Shown here one piece after another: positions 43,571 through 50,885 of a DNA stretch of 50,885 nt; position 1 is the stretch's first letter; the number at the start of each line of letters is the position of its first letter. A program made the translations under genes and the position numbers. Source of the stretch: Bacillota bacterium (GTDB taxonomy: Bacteria; Bacillota; Clostridia; Saccharofermentanales; Fastidiosipilaceae); contig JASGUW010000066.1 of NCBI GenBank assembly GCA_030055235.1, forward strand, positions 1 through 50,885, given 5' to 3'. The notes beneath the pieces are model-generated. The model worked only from the letters and a program-made list of their open reading frames with translations. It was not told the origin of the DNA and ran no database searches.

Positions 43571-43646
43571 TGGGTGAAGCAGCGGTGAGCCGGGGGAACG
43601 TTCCAGCAGCGATAAATACGCTGCAGTGCGTTGTTGCGGGAGTCAT
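43570..43646 (-). pseudogene. 5' fragment of the nuclease gene, unit B
   Basis: This matches 38121-38196, with YRCWNVPPAHRCFTQK in place of LRYWNVPLAHRYFAKE after a one-base insertion. Upstream similarity continues to about 43720. Confidence 0.6.
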
Positions 43647-43720
43647 ATGAGGAGGATAGGTGAAAGACCAGCAATCCGGTTCAGCAAAAATCTGTCCTAA
43701 ACCGCGACAGTCCGCGTTTT

Positions 43721-44317
43721 CCGCGTCCTGCCGCCTGGGTTTCGCCGTCTGTGTTTCTCGCCCCGTTGCCGTCGTCCGGTCTCCTGTCACATGTTTCGCA
43801 TTCATAGGGATCGCTGAGAGCTTCCAGCACCTTCATGTAAGCGGCAGGTTTTATAGAGATTTACTCCATAAGCCCAGTAGTGGCTGCTTCGGCACTGACC
43901 TGCCAGTTTGCCATGCATATCGAGGTCCTCTGCGGCGTAAAAACAAACGCTCGCAGCTGCATAAGAGTGCGAAACGCTCACACGCCGCATAGCGGGCGAC
44001 CTGAAGTCACCCGCCTTTCCTGTCTTCTATTAACCTGAAAAAAGCGACTTGAAGCCACGGCAGCTCGGAGTTGCCAAAGACGCCAGGGTTTTTCATCCCG
44101 GCGAAGACCTTTGAGTTGAGCGACACCTGTTGCTATGGGGCCTGTCGGAACCCTTGTCTTTCGTGCTCTGCTTTCCCTGTGCCCCTCTCTGAACGGGCTT
44201 TTCGCTCTGAATCGTCCAAAAACACAGCTGAAACTTGCCCAAAACCCACCAAACGCTGTCAGGGCTCCAAATATAAGGTATATAGATGGGAGCAAATTTC
44301 GAAACGGAGACATCACC
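43721..44317. other. Intergenic and leader region before the symporter
   Basis: No gene I can support. A hairpin with one mismatch (gcgggcgac with gtcacccgc near 43993-44015) may be a terminator. The last 200 bases are the leader of the symporter gene and contain TATAAG and TATATA near 44272-44283 as possible -10 elements. Confidence 0.4.
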
Positions 44318-45898
44318 ATGGATGCCAGCCAAGTTCAAATCCTGATCGCCATGATCGCCTATATGCTGCTTATTGTCGGCATAGGCGTCTACTTCTTCCG
44401 CCGCGCCAACCGCAGCCCCGCCGACTACTTCCTCGGCGGCCGCAGCCTTGGCCCCTGGATCACGGCCATGAGCGCAGAAGCCTCCGACATGAGTGGCTGG
44501 CTCCTGATGGGCCTGCCCGGCGTCGCCTACTGGCTCGGCCTCTCCGACGCCTTCTGGACCGCCATCGGCCTGGCCATCGGCACCTACCTCAACTGGCTCC
44601 TCGTCAGCCGCCGCCTGCGCGGCTACTCAGAGATCGCCGGCGACTCCTTCACCCTCCCGGAGTTCTTCTCCAAGCGCTTCCATGAGAAACGCCCGATCCT
44701 CCTCAGCCTCTCCGCCCTCTTCATCCTCGTCTTCTTTGTCGTCTATGCCGCCAGCTGCTTCGTCACTGTCGGCCGCCTCTTCAGCACCCTCTTTGGCATC
44801 TCCTATGTCAGCGCGATGGTCATCGGAGCGATCTTTGTCGTCATCTACACCCTCATCGGCGGCTTCCTGGCCGAATCCGCTTCCGACTTTGTCCAGTCCA
44901 TCGTCATGATTGTCGCACTCGTCGTCGTCTTCGGCACCGGCCTCCACTTCTCCGGCGGCATCGGCCAGGTTACGGAAAACCTGCGCCAGTTTCCCGGCTT
45001 CCTCGCCTTCATGGGCATTGCCCAGCCCGTCCTTGAAGACGGCGTCCAGACCGCCACCAACGGCGTCCCGAACTTCGCCCCCCAGGCCGGCGACTACGGC
45101 TTTCTGACCATCCTCTCGACCCTCTCCTGGGGCCTTGGCTACTTCGGCATGCCGCAGGTGCTGCTGCGCTTCATGGCCATCCGCCGCCCCCATGAGCTGG
45201 TGCGCTCCCGCCGCATCGCCATGGTCTGGGTCACCATCTCCCTCTTCGCCGCCGTCGCCATCGGCCTCATCGGCCGCTCGATCTTCCCGACCGCCCTCAA
45301 CACCGCCGCAGCAGCAGAGACCATCTTCATCCACATGGCGACGAGCTTCATGCCCGCCTTCCTGGCCGGCATCGTCATGGCCGGCATCCTGGCCGCCACC
45401 ATCTCGTCCTCGGACTCCTACCTGCTCATCGCCTCTTCGGCCGTCGCCAAGAACATCTACCACGACATCTTCCGGCGCGACGCCTCCGACCGTCAGGTCA
45501 TGTGGGTCAGCCGCATCGCCCTCATCATCATCACCCTGCTCGGCATGGTCATCGCCCTTGACGAGAATTCGGTCATCTTCCAGGTCGTTTCCTTCGCCTG
45601 GGCCGGCTTCGGCGCCACCTTCGGCCCCCTGGTGCTCTTCTCGCTCTTCTGGAAGCGCACGACCCACGCCGGCGCTGTCGCGGGCATGCTGACCGGCGGT
45701 ATCATGGTCTTTGTCTGGAAGCTCGCCATTCGCCCCATGGGCGGCGTCTTCGGCATCTACGAGCTTCTGCCGGCCTTCATCCTTTCCTCGATCGTCATCG
45801 TCGTCGTCTCGCTCATCACCCCTGAGCCCTCAGCCGCCATCGCGGCCGAGTTCGACGCCGCTCTCGAGCACAGCCGTCACGACCCGAGCGCCATGTAA
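44318..45898 (+). CDS. putP: Sodium:solute symporter, PutP-type (Na+/proline)
   Basis: A 526-residue membrane protein of the SSF family with about 13 helices. The start at 44318 follows CGGAGA. GGRSLGPWITAMSAEASDMSGWLLMGLPG (helix 2, read from position 41) has the PutP pattern including the ion-site Ala/Met and Ser residues. FGYFGMPQVLLRFMAIR-like sequence (GLGYFGMPQ) and the Ser-Ser pair in ISSSDSYLL are also PutP-like. It probably imports proline with Na+. Its 3' end overlaps the convergent GNAT gene by 22 bases. Gene symbol by family resemblance. Confidence 0.88.
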   Translation: MDASQVQILIAMIAYMLLIVGIGVYFFRRANRSPADYFLGGRSLGPWITAMSAEASDMSGWLLMGLPGVAYWLGLSDAFWTAIGLAIGTYLNWLLVSRRLRGYSEIAGDSFTLPEFFSKRFHEKRPILLSLSALFILVFFVVYAASCFVTVGRLFSTLFGISYVSAMVIGAIFVVIYTLIGGFLAESASDFVQSIVMIVALVVVFGTGLHFSGGIGQVTENLRQFPGFLAFMGIAQPVLEDGVQTATNGVPNFAPQAGDYGFLTILSTLSWGLGYFGMPQVLLRFMAIRRPHELVRSRRIAMVWVTISLFAAVAIGLIGRSIFPTALNTAAAAETIFIHMATSFMPAFLAGIVMAGILAATISSSDSYLLIASSAVAKNIYHDIFRRDASDRQVMWVSRIALIIITLLGMVIALDENSVIFQVVSFAWAGFGATFGPLVLFSLFWKRTTHAGAVAGMLTGGIMVFVWKLAIRPMGGVFGIYELLPAFILSSIVIVVVSLITPEPSAAIAAEFDAALEHSRHDPSAM

Positions 45899-46368
45899 TA
45901 GGGGCAGATCGTCTCATAGCGCCCGTCCGGCAGGCGGAACGCATCCGGGATTTCTCCCAGTTGCCGGAAGCCCAGTGACTCATAGAGAGCCCGCGCGGCC
46001 CGGTTCGTCGCCACTACGGCATTGAACTGCATAATCCTGAAGCCCATTCGCCCGGCCACCGCCAGCGAATCCACAACCAGACGGCGCCCAATCCCGCGCC
46101 CCCGCCATCCGGCCGCCACGGCATAGCTCGCATTCGCGATCTGCCCCAGGCGGCCGACGTTGTTCGGGTGCAGGATGTAGAGCCCCACCTGCCGGCCCTC
46201 CGCTTCCGCCACGCCGCAGTGTGACTGCTCGCCAAAAAAGACGGCGGCTCCCTCCGCATCCAGCTCCTCCTCCTGCGGGAAGGCGAGCCCCTCCGCCACC
46301 ACCTCATTCCAGATCGCCTGCATGGCGGGCAGGTCCTCGACCCGCCAGGCCCGGACAGAAATCGTCAT
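45877..46368 (-). CDS. GNAT family N-acetyltransferase
   Basis: A 163-residue acetyl-CoA-dependent acyltransferase. The acetyl-CoA loop reads WRGRGIGRRLV (motif R/QxxGxG/A), preceded by a beta strand with IANASYAVAAG, and followed by FNAVVATNRAARALYESLGF. This layout resembles phosphinothricin/L-amino-acid acetyltransferases. The start at 46368 has TGGAGG upstream; 46383 is an alternative. It is divergent from birA across the BirA operator. Confidence 0.88.
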   Translation of the reverse strand: MTISVRAWRVEDLPAMQAIWNEVVAEGLAFPQEEELDAEGAAVFFGEQSHCGVAEAEGRQVGLYILHPNNVGRLGQIANASYAVAAGWRGRGIGRRLVVDSLAVAGRMGFRIMQFNAVVATNRAARALYESLGFRQLGEIPDAFRLPDGRYETICPYYMALGS

Positions 46369-46402
46369 AGTAAACTCCTCCATTCTGCCGTGATTCTAAC
46401 GC

Positions 46403-46438
46403 ACTTGTAAACCGTTTAAAACAAACCGGTTTACAAGT
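46403..46438. promoter_or_regulatory. BirA operator (biotin repressor box)
   Basis: Perfect 12-bp arms (46403-46414 and 46427-46438) of the type TTGTAAACC...GGTTTACAA with a 12-base spacer. This is the classic BirA-binding palindrome of Bacillota. It lies between the divergent GNAT and birA genes, 38 bases before the birA start, so birA-bioY should be repressed when biotin is plentiful. Confidence 0.92.
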
Positions 46439-46476
46439 AACTGCTCCTGTGCTTCAATAGCCGATCAGGAGGAAGA

Positions 46477-47487
46477 ATGATGCGAAGTCAAGCCATCTCC
46501 CGACGCGAACAGCTGCTATCTTATCTCGAACAGGCGGAGGGTGCCTGGCTCTCCGGCGAACGGCTCGCCGCAGAGCTCGGCGTCAGCCGCGCCGCTGTCT
46601 GGAAGCTCATCCGCAGTCTGGAAACGGACGGCATCACGATCGAGGCCCGCCCCTCCCTCGGCTACCGCCTCGACCCCACGACCGACCCTCTCTCGGCCAC
46701 GGCGATCGCCCGCCGCATCGTGACCTGGGAGCCGGCCGTCACCGTCGAGCACCACCCGCTCCTCGACTCCACCAACCGCCTGGCCGCCCGCCTGGCCCGC
46801 GAAGGCGCCGCGGAGGGTCACCTCGTCGCCGCCTCCGCCCAGAGCGCCGGCCGTGGCCGCTATGGCCGCAGCTTCGTCTCGCCGCCCGACAGCGGTGTCT
46901 ACTTCAGCCTCATCCTCCGCCCCCGCCTGGCCTACCAGGACGCCCTCCTGATCACGACGACGGCCGCCGTCGCCGTCACAGAGGCCATCCGGCGCCTCCT
47001 GCCCGATCTGGAGCCTGAGATCAAATGGGTGAACGACATTCTGATTGATGGACGCAAAGTCTGCGGCATCCTGACCGAAGCCAGCCTGGACATGGAATCC
47101 GGCAGCATCGCCGCCCTCATCCTGGGCATCGGCATCAACGTCTATCCGCCCGCAGAGGGCTTCCCCGCCGAGCTCGCCTCGATTGCCGGCGCGCTCGTGC
47201 CGACTGTCCGCCCCGGCCTCCGGGCCGCTCTGGTTGCAGCGGTCGTGGATGCGTTCTTCGCATACTACCCTTATCTGAATGATGAAGAGGGCCGCAGTGC
47301 CATCGTTGCGGCCTACCGCGCCCGCTGCCCCATTGCCGGCCGTGCCATCACGGTGGTCGCCGGCGACGGCACGGGCCGCCCCGCCACGGCCCTGGGTATT
47401 GATGAGCGCGGCCGCCTCAATGTGCGCTACGGCGATGGCGGCGAAGACTGCCTCGGCTCCGGCGAAATCCGCGTGCGCCCGCGCTGA
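46477..47487 (+). CDS. birA: Bifunctional biotin-protein ligase / biotin operon repressor
   Basis: A 336-residue protein. The N-terminal winged helix (LLSYLEQAEGAWLSGERLAAELGVSRAAVWKLIRSL) makes this the regulatory class. The ligase domain has GRGRYGRSF, which binds biotinyl-AMP, and KWVNDIL (variant of KWPND) with the catalytic Lys. A C-terminal SH3-like domain follows. The start follows CAGGAGGAAGA. It attaches biotin to carboxylase carrier proteins and represses its own operon through the box at 46403-46438. bioY follows after 24 bases. Confidence 0.96.
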   Translation: MMRSQAISRREQLLSYLEQAEGAWLSGERLAAELGVSRAAVWKLIRSLETDGITIEARPSLGYRLDPTTDPLSATAIARRIVTWEPAVTVEHHPLLDSTNRLAARLAREGAAEGHLVAASAQSAGRGRYGRSFVSPPDSGVYFSLILRPRLAYQDALLITTTAAVAVTEAIRRLLPDLEPEIKWVNDILIDGRKVCGILTEASLDMESGSIAALILGIGINVYPPAEGFPAELASIAGALVPTVRPGLRAALVAAVVDAFFAYYPYLNDEEGRSAIVAAYRARCPIAGRAITVVAGDGTGRPATALGIDERGRLNVRYGDGGEDCLGSGEIRVRPR

Positions 47488-47511
47488 AGTCCCCTGTCAG
47501 GAGAAGACGAT

Positions 47512-48117
47512 ATGCACGAACGAACAAGAAACATGATGCGGGTGGCGCTCTTTACCGCCCTGATTACGGCGGGTGCCTTCATCCGCATACCCTTTCCGCT
47601 GGTGCCTTTTACGCTGCAGTTCATGTTCGTGGTACTGACGGGCCTGCTGCTGGAGCGGCGCCTGGCCCTGACGGCCGTTGTCGTGTACATCCTGATGGGC
47701 CTGGTCGGCCTGCCGGTCTTTACCGGCGGCGGGGGCCCGGACTACATCCTGCGGCCGACCTTCGGCTACATTGTCGGTTTCGCCGTCGGCGTCTGGGTCT
47801 CCGGCAGCATCGTCGCTGCCCGCCCCGCCGAGCGGCCCGGCTACCGCCGTTTCCTGGTGGCTTCTTTTGCCAACTTCCTGATCGTCTACGGCCTCGGCCT
47901 CATCCACCTGATCTTCGTCACGCGCATCCTGCTGGGGCGTGATACGGCCCTGGCGGTCCTCTTTTTCCAGGGCTTCGTCGTGACGGCGCCGAGCGACGTC
48001 GCCGCCTGCCTGGCCCTGCCCCTGGCCGCCCGCCGCCTCTATCCCTTCTTCCGGTCGGTTCCGGCCGCGCCCAGATCCCAGTCGAAGACATTGACTTCGC
48101 GTACCCCATCCAGATAG
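47512..48117 (+). CDS. bioY: Biotin transporter BioY (ECF S component)
   Basis: A 201-residue six-helix biotin-binding subunit of an ECF transporter. RIPFPLVPFTLQF matches the N-terminal biotin-site helix, VYILMGLVGLPVFTGGGG the conserved loop, and RPTFGYIVGF the following helix. GGAGAAGACGAT precedes the ATG. It shares the birA operon. No biotin synthesis genes or ECF energy subunits are in the window, so the cell appears to scavenge biotin. The last 20 residues (after LYPFFR) are atypical and fall in a 79-base overlap with the convergent GNAT gene. Confidence 0.93.
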   Translation: MHERTRNMMRVALFTALITAGAFIRIPFPLVPFTLQFMFVVLTGLLLERRLALTAVVVYILMGLVGLPVFTGGGGPDYILRPTFGYIVGFAVGVWVSGSIVAARPAERPGYRRFLVASFANFLIVYGLGLIHLIFVTRILLGRDTALAVLFFQGFVVTAPSDVAACLALPLAARRLYPFFRSVPAAPRSQSKTLTSRTPSR

Positions 48118-49097
48118 ATCTCCGTCCATTCCGGCACGCGGGCGATGCAGAGCAGGCGCAGGCCGAGCTTCTCGCAGACCCGCCGGGAGGCATGGTTCCG
48201 GACATCGTTCGTGATCAGCAGGTGCTCCATGCCGTGGGCCCGGGCGAGCGGCGCCAGCAGGACGAGTGCCTGTCCGGCATAGCCGCGGCCGCGCCATTCC
48301 GGCTTGATGTCGTAGCCGATCTGGCCGCCGTAGAAGAGCCCCTCGCTGTAGCCGATACGCAGGTTCGTGTGTCCGACGGCCGTGTCGCCGCGGAGGATGT
48401 CAAAGAAATAGGTCGGCACGAGGCCGCGCTCCGGCTTGGCCGGGCGCATCTCGACGCAGCTCAGTGTCAGCTCGCCCGCCCGCTGGTCGGGGAAGGGGAT
48501 GAAGTGATCGAAGTGTACCGGCCAGCCGAGGCTCCGGGCCAGATGGCGGCGGCTGAGCCAGATGTTGCGCTCGAGCCGGAAGCCGATCTCGTCGCCGGGC
48601 TGGCTCTCGCCGGCGAGCGCCCAGGGCCGCCCGCGGCTGACGTAGCTCTCCTGCTCCATCCCCAGGCGTTCCATGAGCCGCAGCGAGGCCTGGTTGCGCG
48701 CATCTGCATGGGCGCTGACCTGGTCCAGCAGGTCGTTCTCAAAGACCAGGTCCAGCAGCGCCGCCGCCGCTTCCGTCGCATAGCCCCGTCCCGTATGGGC
48801 CCAGTGCAGGATCCAGGCAAGTTCGGCCGTCCGGTATCCCGTCCCCGTGACACTGACGGCGCCGATGACCCCTGTATCTGGCAGTGTGATTGCCAGATGC
48901 AGTAGCAGCCTTTCGGCCGTCAGCACCGGCTCCATGACGTCCCTGATGTAGCCGGCCGTCTGGGCTTTGGTCCGGACTCCGTGCAGCAGGTAGCGGGTGG
49001 TCTGGGGGTCGGAAAAGAGGCGGTGGACCGCCTCCAGATCCTTCGGATGGAATGGACGCAGCCGCAGCCGCGCGGTTTCGATCTCGTTGAAATGCAT
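48039..49097 (-). CDS. Double-domain GNAT acetyltransferase
   Basis: A 352-residue fusion of two GNAT domains. The N-terminal RimJ/RimL-like domain starts FNEIETARLRLRPF and has the CoA loop HTGRGYATEAAAALL with NQASLRLMERLG. The C-terminal domain has PEWRGRGYAGQALVLL and NHASRRVCEKLGLR. Both acetyl-CoA loops look intact. An upstream GTG/ATG at 49130 is an alternative start; family alignment favours 49097. Its 3' end overlaps bioY by 79 bases. Confidence 0.85.
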   Translation of the reverse strand: MHFNEIETARLRLRPFHPKDLEAVHRLFSDPQTTRYLLHGVRTKAQTAGYIRDVMEPVLTAERLLLHLAITLPDTGVIGAVSVTGTGYRTAELAWILHWAHTGRGYATEAAAALLDLVFENDLLDQVSAHADARNQASLRLMERLGMEQESYVSRGRPWALAGESQPGDEIGFRLERNIWLSRRHLARSLGWPVHFDHFIPFPDQRAGELTLSCVEMRPAKPERGLVPTYFFDILRGDTAVGHTNLRIGYSEGLFYGGQIGYDIKPEWRGRGYAGQALVLLAPLARAHGMEHLLITNDVRNHASRRVCEKLGLRLLCIARVPEWTEIYLDGVREVNVFDWDLGAAGTDRKKG

Positions 49098-49143
49098 CGT
49101 TGCTTTTGCCTCAACGCTGATGTGCATCACCGCCTTTTTTGCC

Positions 49144-50475
49144 TCAGCGCAGCTTGTACTTAGTGCTTCGCCCTCCGCCCTGAATGGAGATGTAGTTTTT
49201 CTCTGTCAGCTTTTTCATTAATCTCAGGACCTTGCTTTTGCTGTAGCCCAGGCGGTCGGCAATTTCACTGCCGGAGAGGATCATCCCGCCTTTTAGCGCA
49301 CTTATGATTTTAGCCTCGTCACTGCTGGTTTCGTACACCGCCGTCGTCGTCGGGAGTTCCACGGTGATGCTGCTGTCCAGGATGCGGTAATTGGGCTTCA
49401 TGACAAAGCCTTTGTAGGCCTCGTCTATTCGTGTGATGCTGGTCCCCAGCGTTGTGGTCAGGCCAAGTCGGAAAAAGAGATTGCCGATGATGGGATATTG
49501 CAGGGGTAAAACACGGCCGCTCAGGTACTCTTCTTTGCTAATGGAGGAAGGGAGGCCGCCGGGCGTGGTGATTTCGATTTTGTCCTTGAACATCGCGATG
49601 CGGATGTGGGCGTTTACGAAACAGGCTCTCTGCAGCAGGGCATTGGCCAGTGCCGTTCTGAACGCGGCCTCGGGCACGAGCTCGCGTCTTTCGCGCCGAA
49701 AGCCTTCTATCACCTCGTACTGATAGTATTTCCTGTACATGTCTACGGCCCTGTCATACTGTTCGAGCAAAGAGATATGGCTGAACGTCTCCCTGTCGAG
49801 TATGACACTGATTGTTTCGCCGAAGCGGGCGATGTCGATCCCAGGATGCTTGTTGCGGTCTGCGAAGAGGGCGGCCGCGTTGTTGAATTTCGTGTCTCTG
49901 GTGTAGAAGCCCAGAGCGCAGAGGATGTCGCTGTTCAGGGCGCTGATCTGGAGGACGCTTTTCAGTTTCTCTTCGAGATAGTGGAAGCCAGGTTCGCTTT
50001 CCGTAGAGGCGAAACCGTGTTTGCTTGTTGTAGCGGTAAACCCGTGTCCGCTTGTTGTAGCGGTAAACCCGTGTTCAATTTCCGTTGAGGCAAGCTGATC
50101 GTAGAACAGCCCTGAGCCTTCGAGCGCCAGTGCCTTTAGTTCATTGCGATCCACTTCCATGCTGGTAGTTCCCGTTCGCCGGTATGCCTTGCCCCGGTAA
50201 AAATAGGGCTTGTCCGTGCCCTCGAAGACCTTCAGTTCGATTACGCGCTTCTTCTGGACATTCAACACGAAGTCAGGCTTCGGACTGATGTTTTCGGTGA
50301 TCTGACTTTCGATATCCTGACAGGCGGCTGCGGCATTCTCAATGCCCACCGCATTTCCTTTATCGTCGATGCCAAAGAGAATGCTTCCGTCACCGAAGTT
50401 GGCAAAGGCAGTGACTGTTTTCAAAAATCCTTCTGTGATTTTTTCCTGGATTTCCAGTGTGTTTCCCTCTCTCAT
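49144..50475 (-). CDS. AlbA-type (SLFN/AlbA_2) ATP-binding transcriptional regulator
   Basis: A 443-residue protein. The start at 50475 has AGGAGGTGGCGC upstream. The N-terminal Schlafen/AlbA_2 domain reads TVTAFANFGDGSILFGIDDKG. The middle is an HATPase-like domain with ALANALLQRACF and TTPGGLPSSIS. The C terminus is a winged helix (MILSGSEIADRLGYSKSKVLRLMKKL). A repeated insert, HGFTATTSG, lies at about 150-180. Such proteins are usually regulators or stress-related ATP-binding proteins of unknown ligand. Confidence 0.85.
   Translation of the reverse strand: MREGNTLEIQEKITEGFLKTVTAFANFGDGSILFGIDDKGNAVGIENAAAACQDIESQITENISPKPDFVLNVQKKRVIELKVFEGTDKPYFYRGKAYRRTGTTSMEVDRNELKALALEGSGLFYDQLASTEIEHGFTATTSGHGFTATTSKHGFASTESEPGFHYLEEKLKSVLQISALNSDILCALGFYTRDTKFNNAAALFADRNKHPGIDIARFGETISVILDRETFSHISLLEQYDRAVDMYRKYYQYEVIEGFRRERRELVPEAAFRTALANALLQRACFVNAHIRIAMFKDKIEITTPGGLPSSISKEEYLSGRVLPLQYPIIGNLFFRLGLTTTLGTSITRIDEAYKGFVMKPNYRILDSSITVELPTTTAVYETSSDEAKIISALKGGMILSGSEIADRLGYSKSKVLRLMKKLTEKNYISIQGGGRSTKYKLR
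49986..50092 (-). repeat. 27-bp tandem repeat inside the AlbA-type gene
   Basis: Four units of 27 bp with drift encode EHGFTATTS, GHGFTATTS, KHGFASTES and EPGF. Being a multiple of three, copy-number change keeps the frame. The insert joins the AlbA and HATPase-like domains. Confidence 0.8.
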
Positions 50476-50885
50476 GCGCCACCTCCTGACCGTGAGCGTA
50501 AACGGGATGAAACGCAAATGCAACGATTAGTGAATCGTATCATTTACGCGTCAGAGAAGTGCTGAATGCACCACATTTCCGACGCGGGAATGCACCGAAT
50601 TATCTTTTGTTTGTTAGGGCGACCAAGGTGCGCGCTTGACACAACAAAGATACGAAAACTGGATCCGGACTTTCGTTGCCAGGGGTAAGCGAATTCCGCT
50701 GACCCAAACACTCCTATCCGAGTCTCAACGCTCCCTTCTGCGGTCAAGATGGGCTGAAATGGCGATCGAAATTGCCATTCCACGCTACGTTGACCCTGCG
50801 CGCCGTGCAGCGGCGCGCGCGGCTTCTCTGTGGTCAAGATGAGCCTCAATACAAAATCCTTTTTGTAAAACTCTCGATCTTGACC
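50476..50885. other. End of the window, no gene recognised
   Basis: The 410 bases after the AlbA-type gene start contain no ORF with a ribosome site. GGTCAAGAT occurs at 50741-50749 and 50831-50839, and its complement ends the window at 50877-50885. Confidence 0.4.

Larger units (their letters stand above)
38121..43720. repeat. Tandem duplication of a prophage morphogenesis module
   Basis: Two units, about 38.2-40.96 kb and 41.0-43.65 kb, are colinear. Reading leftward, each contains a nuclease 5' end, the end of an unknown gene, a minor capsid gene, a 78-residue ORF, a terminator, an unrecognised segment and a coat-protein fragment. The repeated nuclease start codons at 38196, 40958 and 43646 give periods of 2762 and 2688 bases. 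Long stretches (for example 39480-39650 and 42190-42360) are almost identical. The units differ by indels and carry different lesions. Confidence 0.85.

Noticed and set aside
44627..45667. Minus-strand Asp/Glu/Gly-rich open frame opposite putP
   Set aside because: Its extreme acidic composition is what reverse-complemented hydrophobic codons give.

Overview
This is a chromosomal window from a GC-rich bacterium, most likely a Gram-positive anaerobe of the Clostridia (Bacillota). The inference rests on strong AGGAGG-type ribosome sites, an EFR1-type flavodoxin/ferredoxin protein, a birA-bioY pair with a Firmicutes-style BirA operator, a DUF503 (YlxP-like) protein, lipoprotein serpins, an MMPL exporter coupled to a heptad-repeat surface protein, DUF4143 ATPases, and phage genes of the minor-capsid-2 type. 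No rRNA, tRNA or CRISPR array was seen. GC content was judged by eye, not computed.

Layout. 1-3.6 kb: a secreted protein built of two copies of one module, a decayed short-chain dehydrogenase, an ArsC/Spx-like protein and a small membrane protein. 4.0-7.2 kb: a plus-strand operon (aldo/keto reductase, NAD-binding epimerase-like protein, DHDPS-family aldolase) that converges on a minus-strand operon at 7.5-10.7 kb (MBL-fold hydrolase, URO-D-like protein, AI-2E-family permease). A GESAGG-type esterase follows. 12.1-18.3 kb: a TetR regulator divergent from an MMPL transporter that is translationally coupled to a 1076-residue secreted heptad-repeat protein; a palindromic operator overlaps the tetR -35 box. 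18.9-28.1 kb: a Fic protein, two paralogous lipoprotein serpins 6 kb apart that share leader and terminator, an EFR1 ferredoxin, an orphan polyprenyl glycosylphosphotransferase and a PfkB kinase. 28.5-31.9 kb: two intact DUF4143 AAA ATPases, each with a perfect palindrome on its promoter, and an internally deleted third copy. 32.0-35.9 kb: sialidase plus N-acetylneuraminate lyase, a DUF503 gene whose ribosome site and first codons are duplicated, and a Gfo/Idh/MocA oxidoreductase. 36.1-38.2 kb: an FmdE-family protein, two 215-bp composite palindromic repeats and a predicted nuclease. 38.2-43.7 kb: a tandemly duplicated, decaying prophage morphogenesis module. 44.3-50.5 kb: a PutP-type symporter, a GNAT, birA-bioY, a double GNAT and an AlbA-type ATP-binding regulator.

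The most interesting items are (1) the serpin duplication that includes the regulatory ends; (2) a family of interspersed imperfect palindromes (arms about 24 bases) in five intergenic regions; (3) promoter-overlapping perfect palindromes at both DUF4143 ATPase genes; (4) a phage minor capsid protein with a C-terminal HELAH zincin-like domain, present twice with different inactivating lesions; and (5) a 43-bp duplication that gives the DUF503 gene a 12-codon upstream reading frame ending on its ribosome site.
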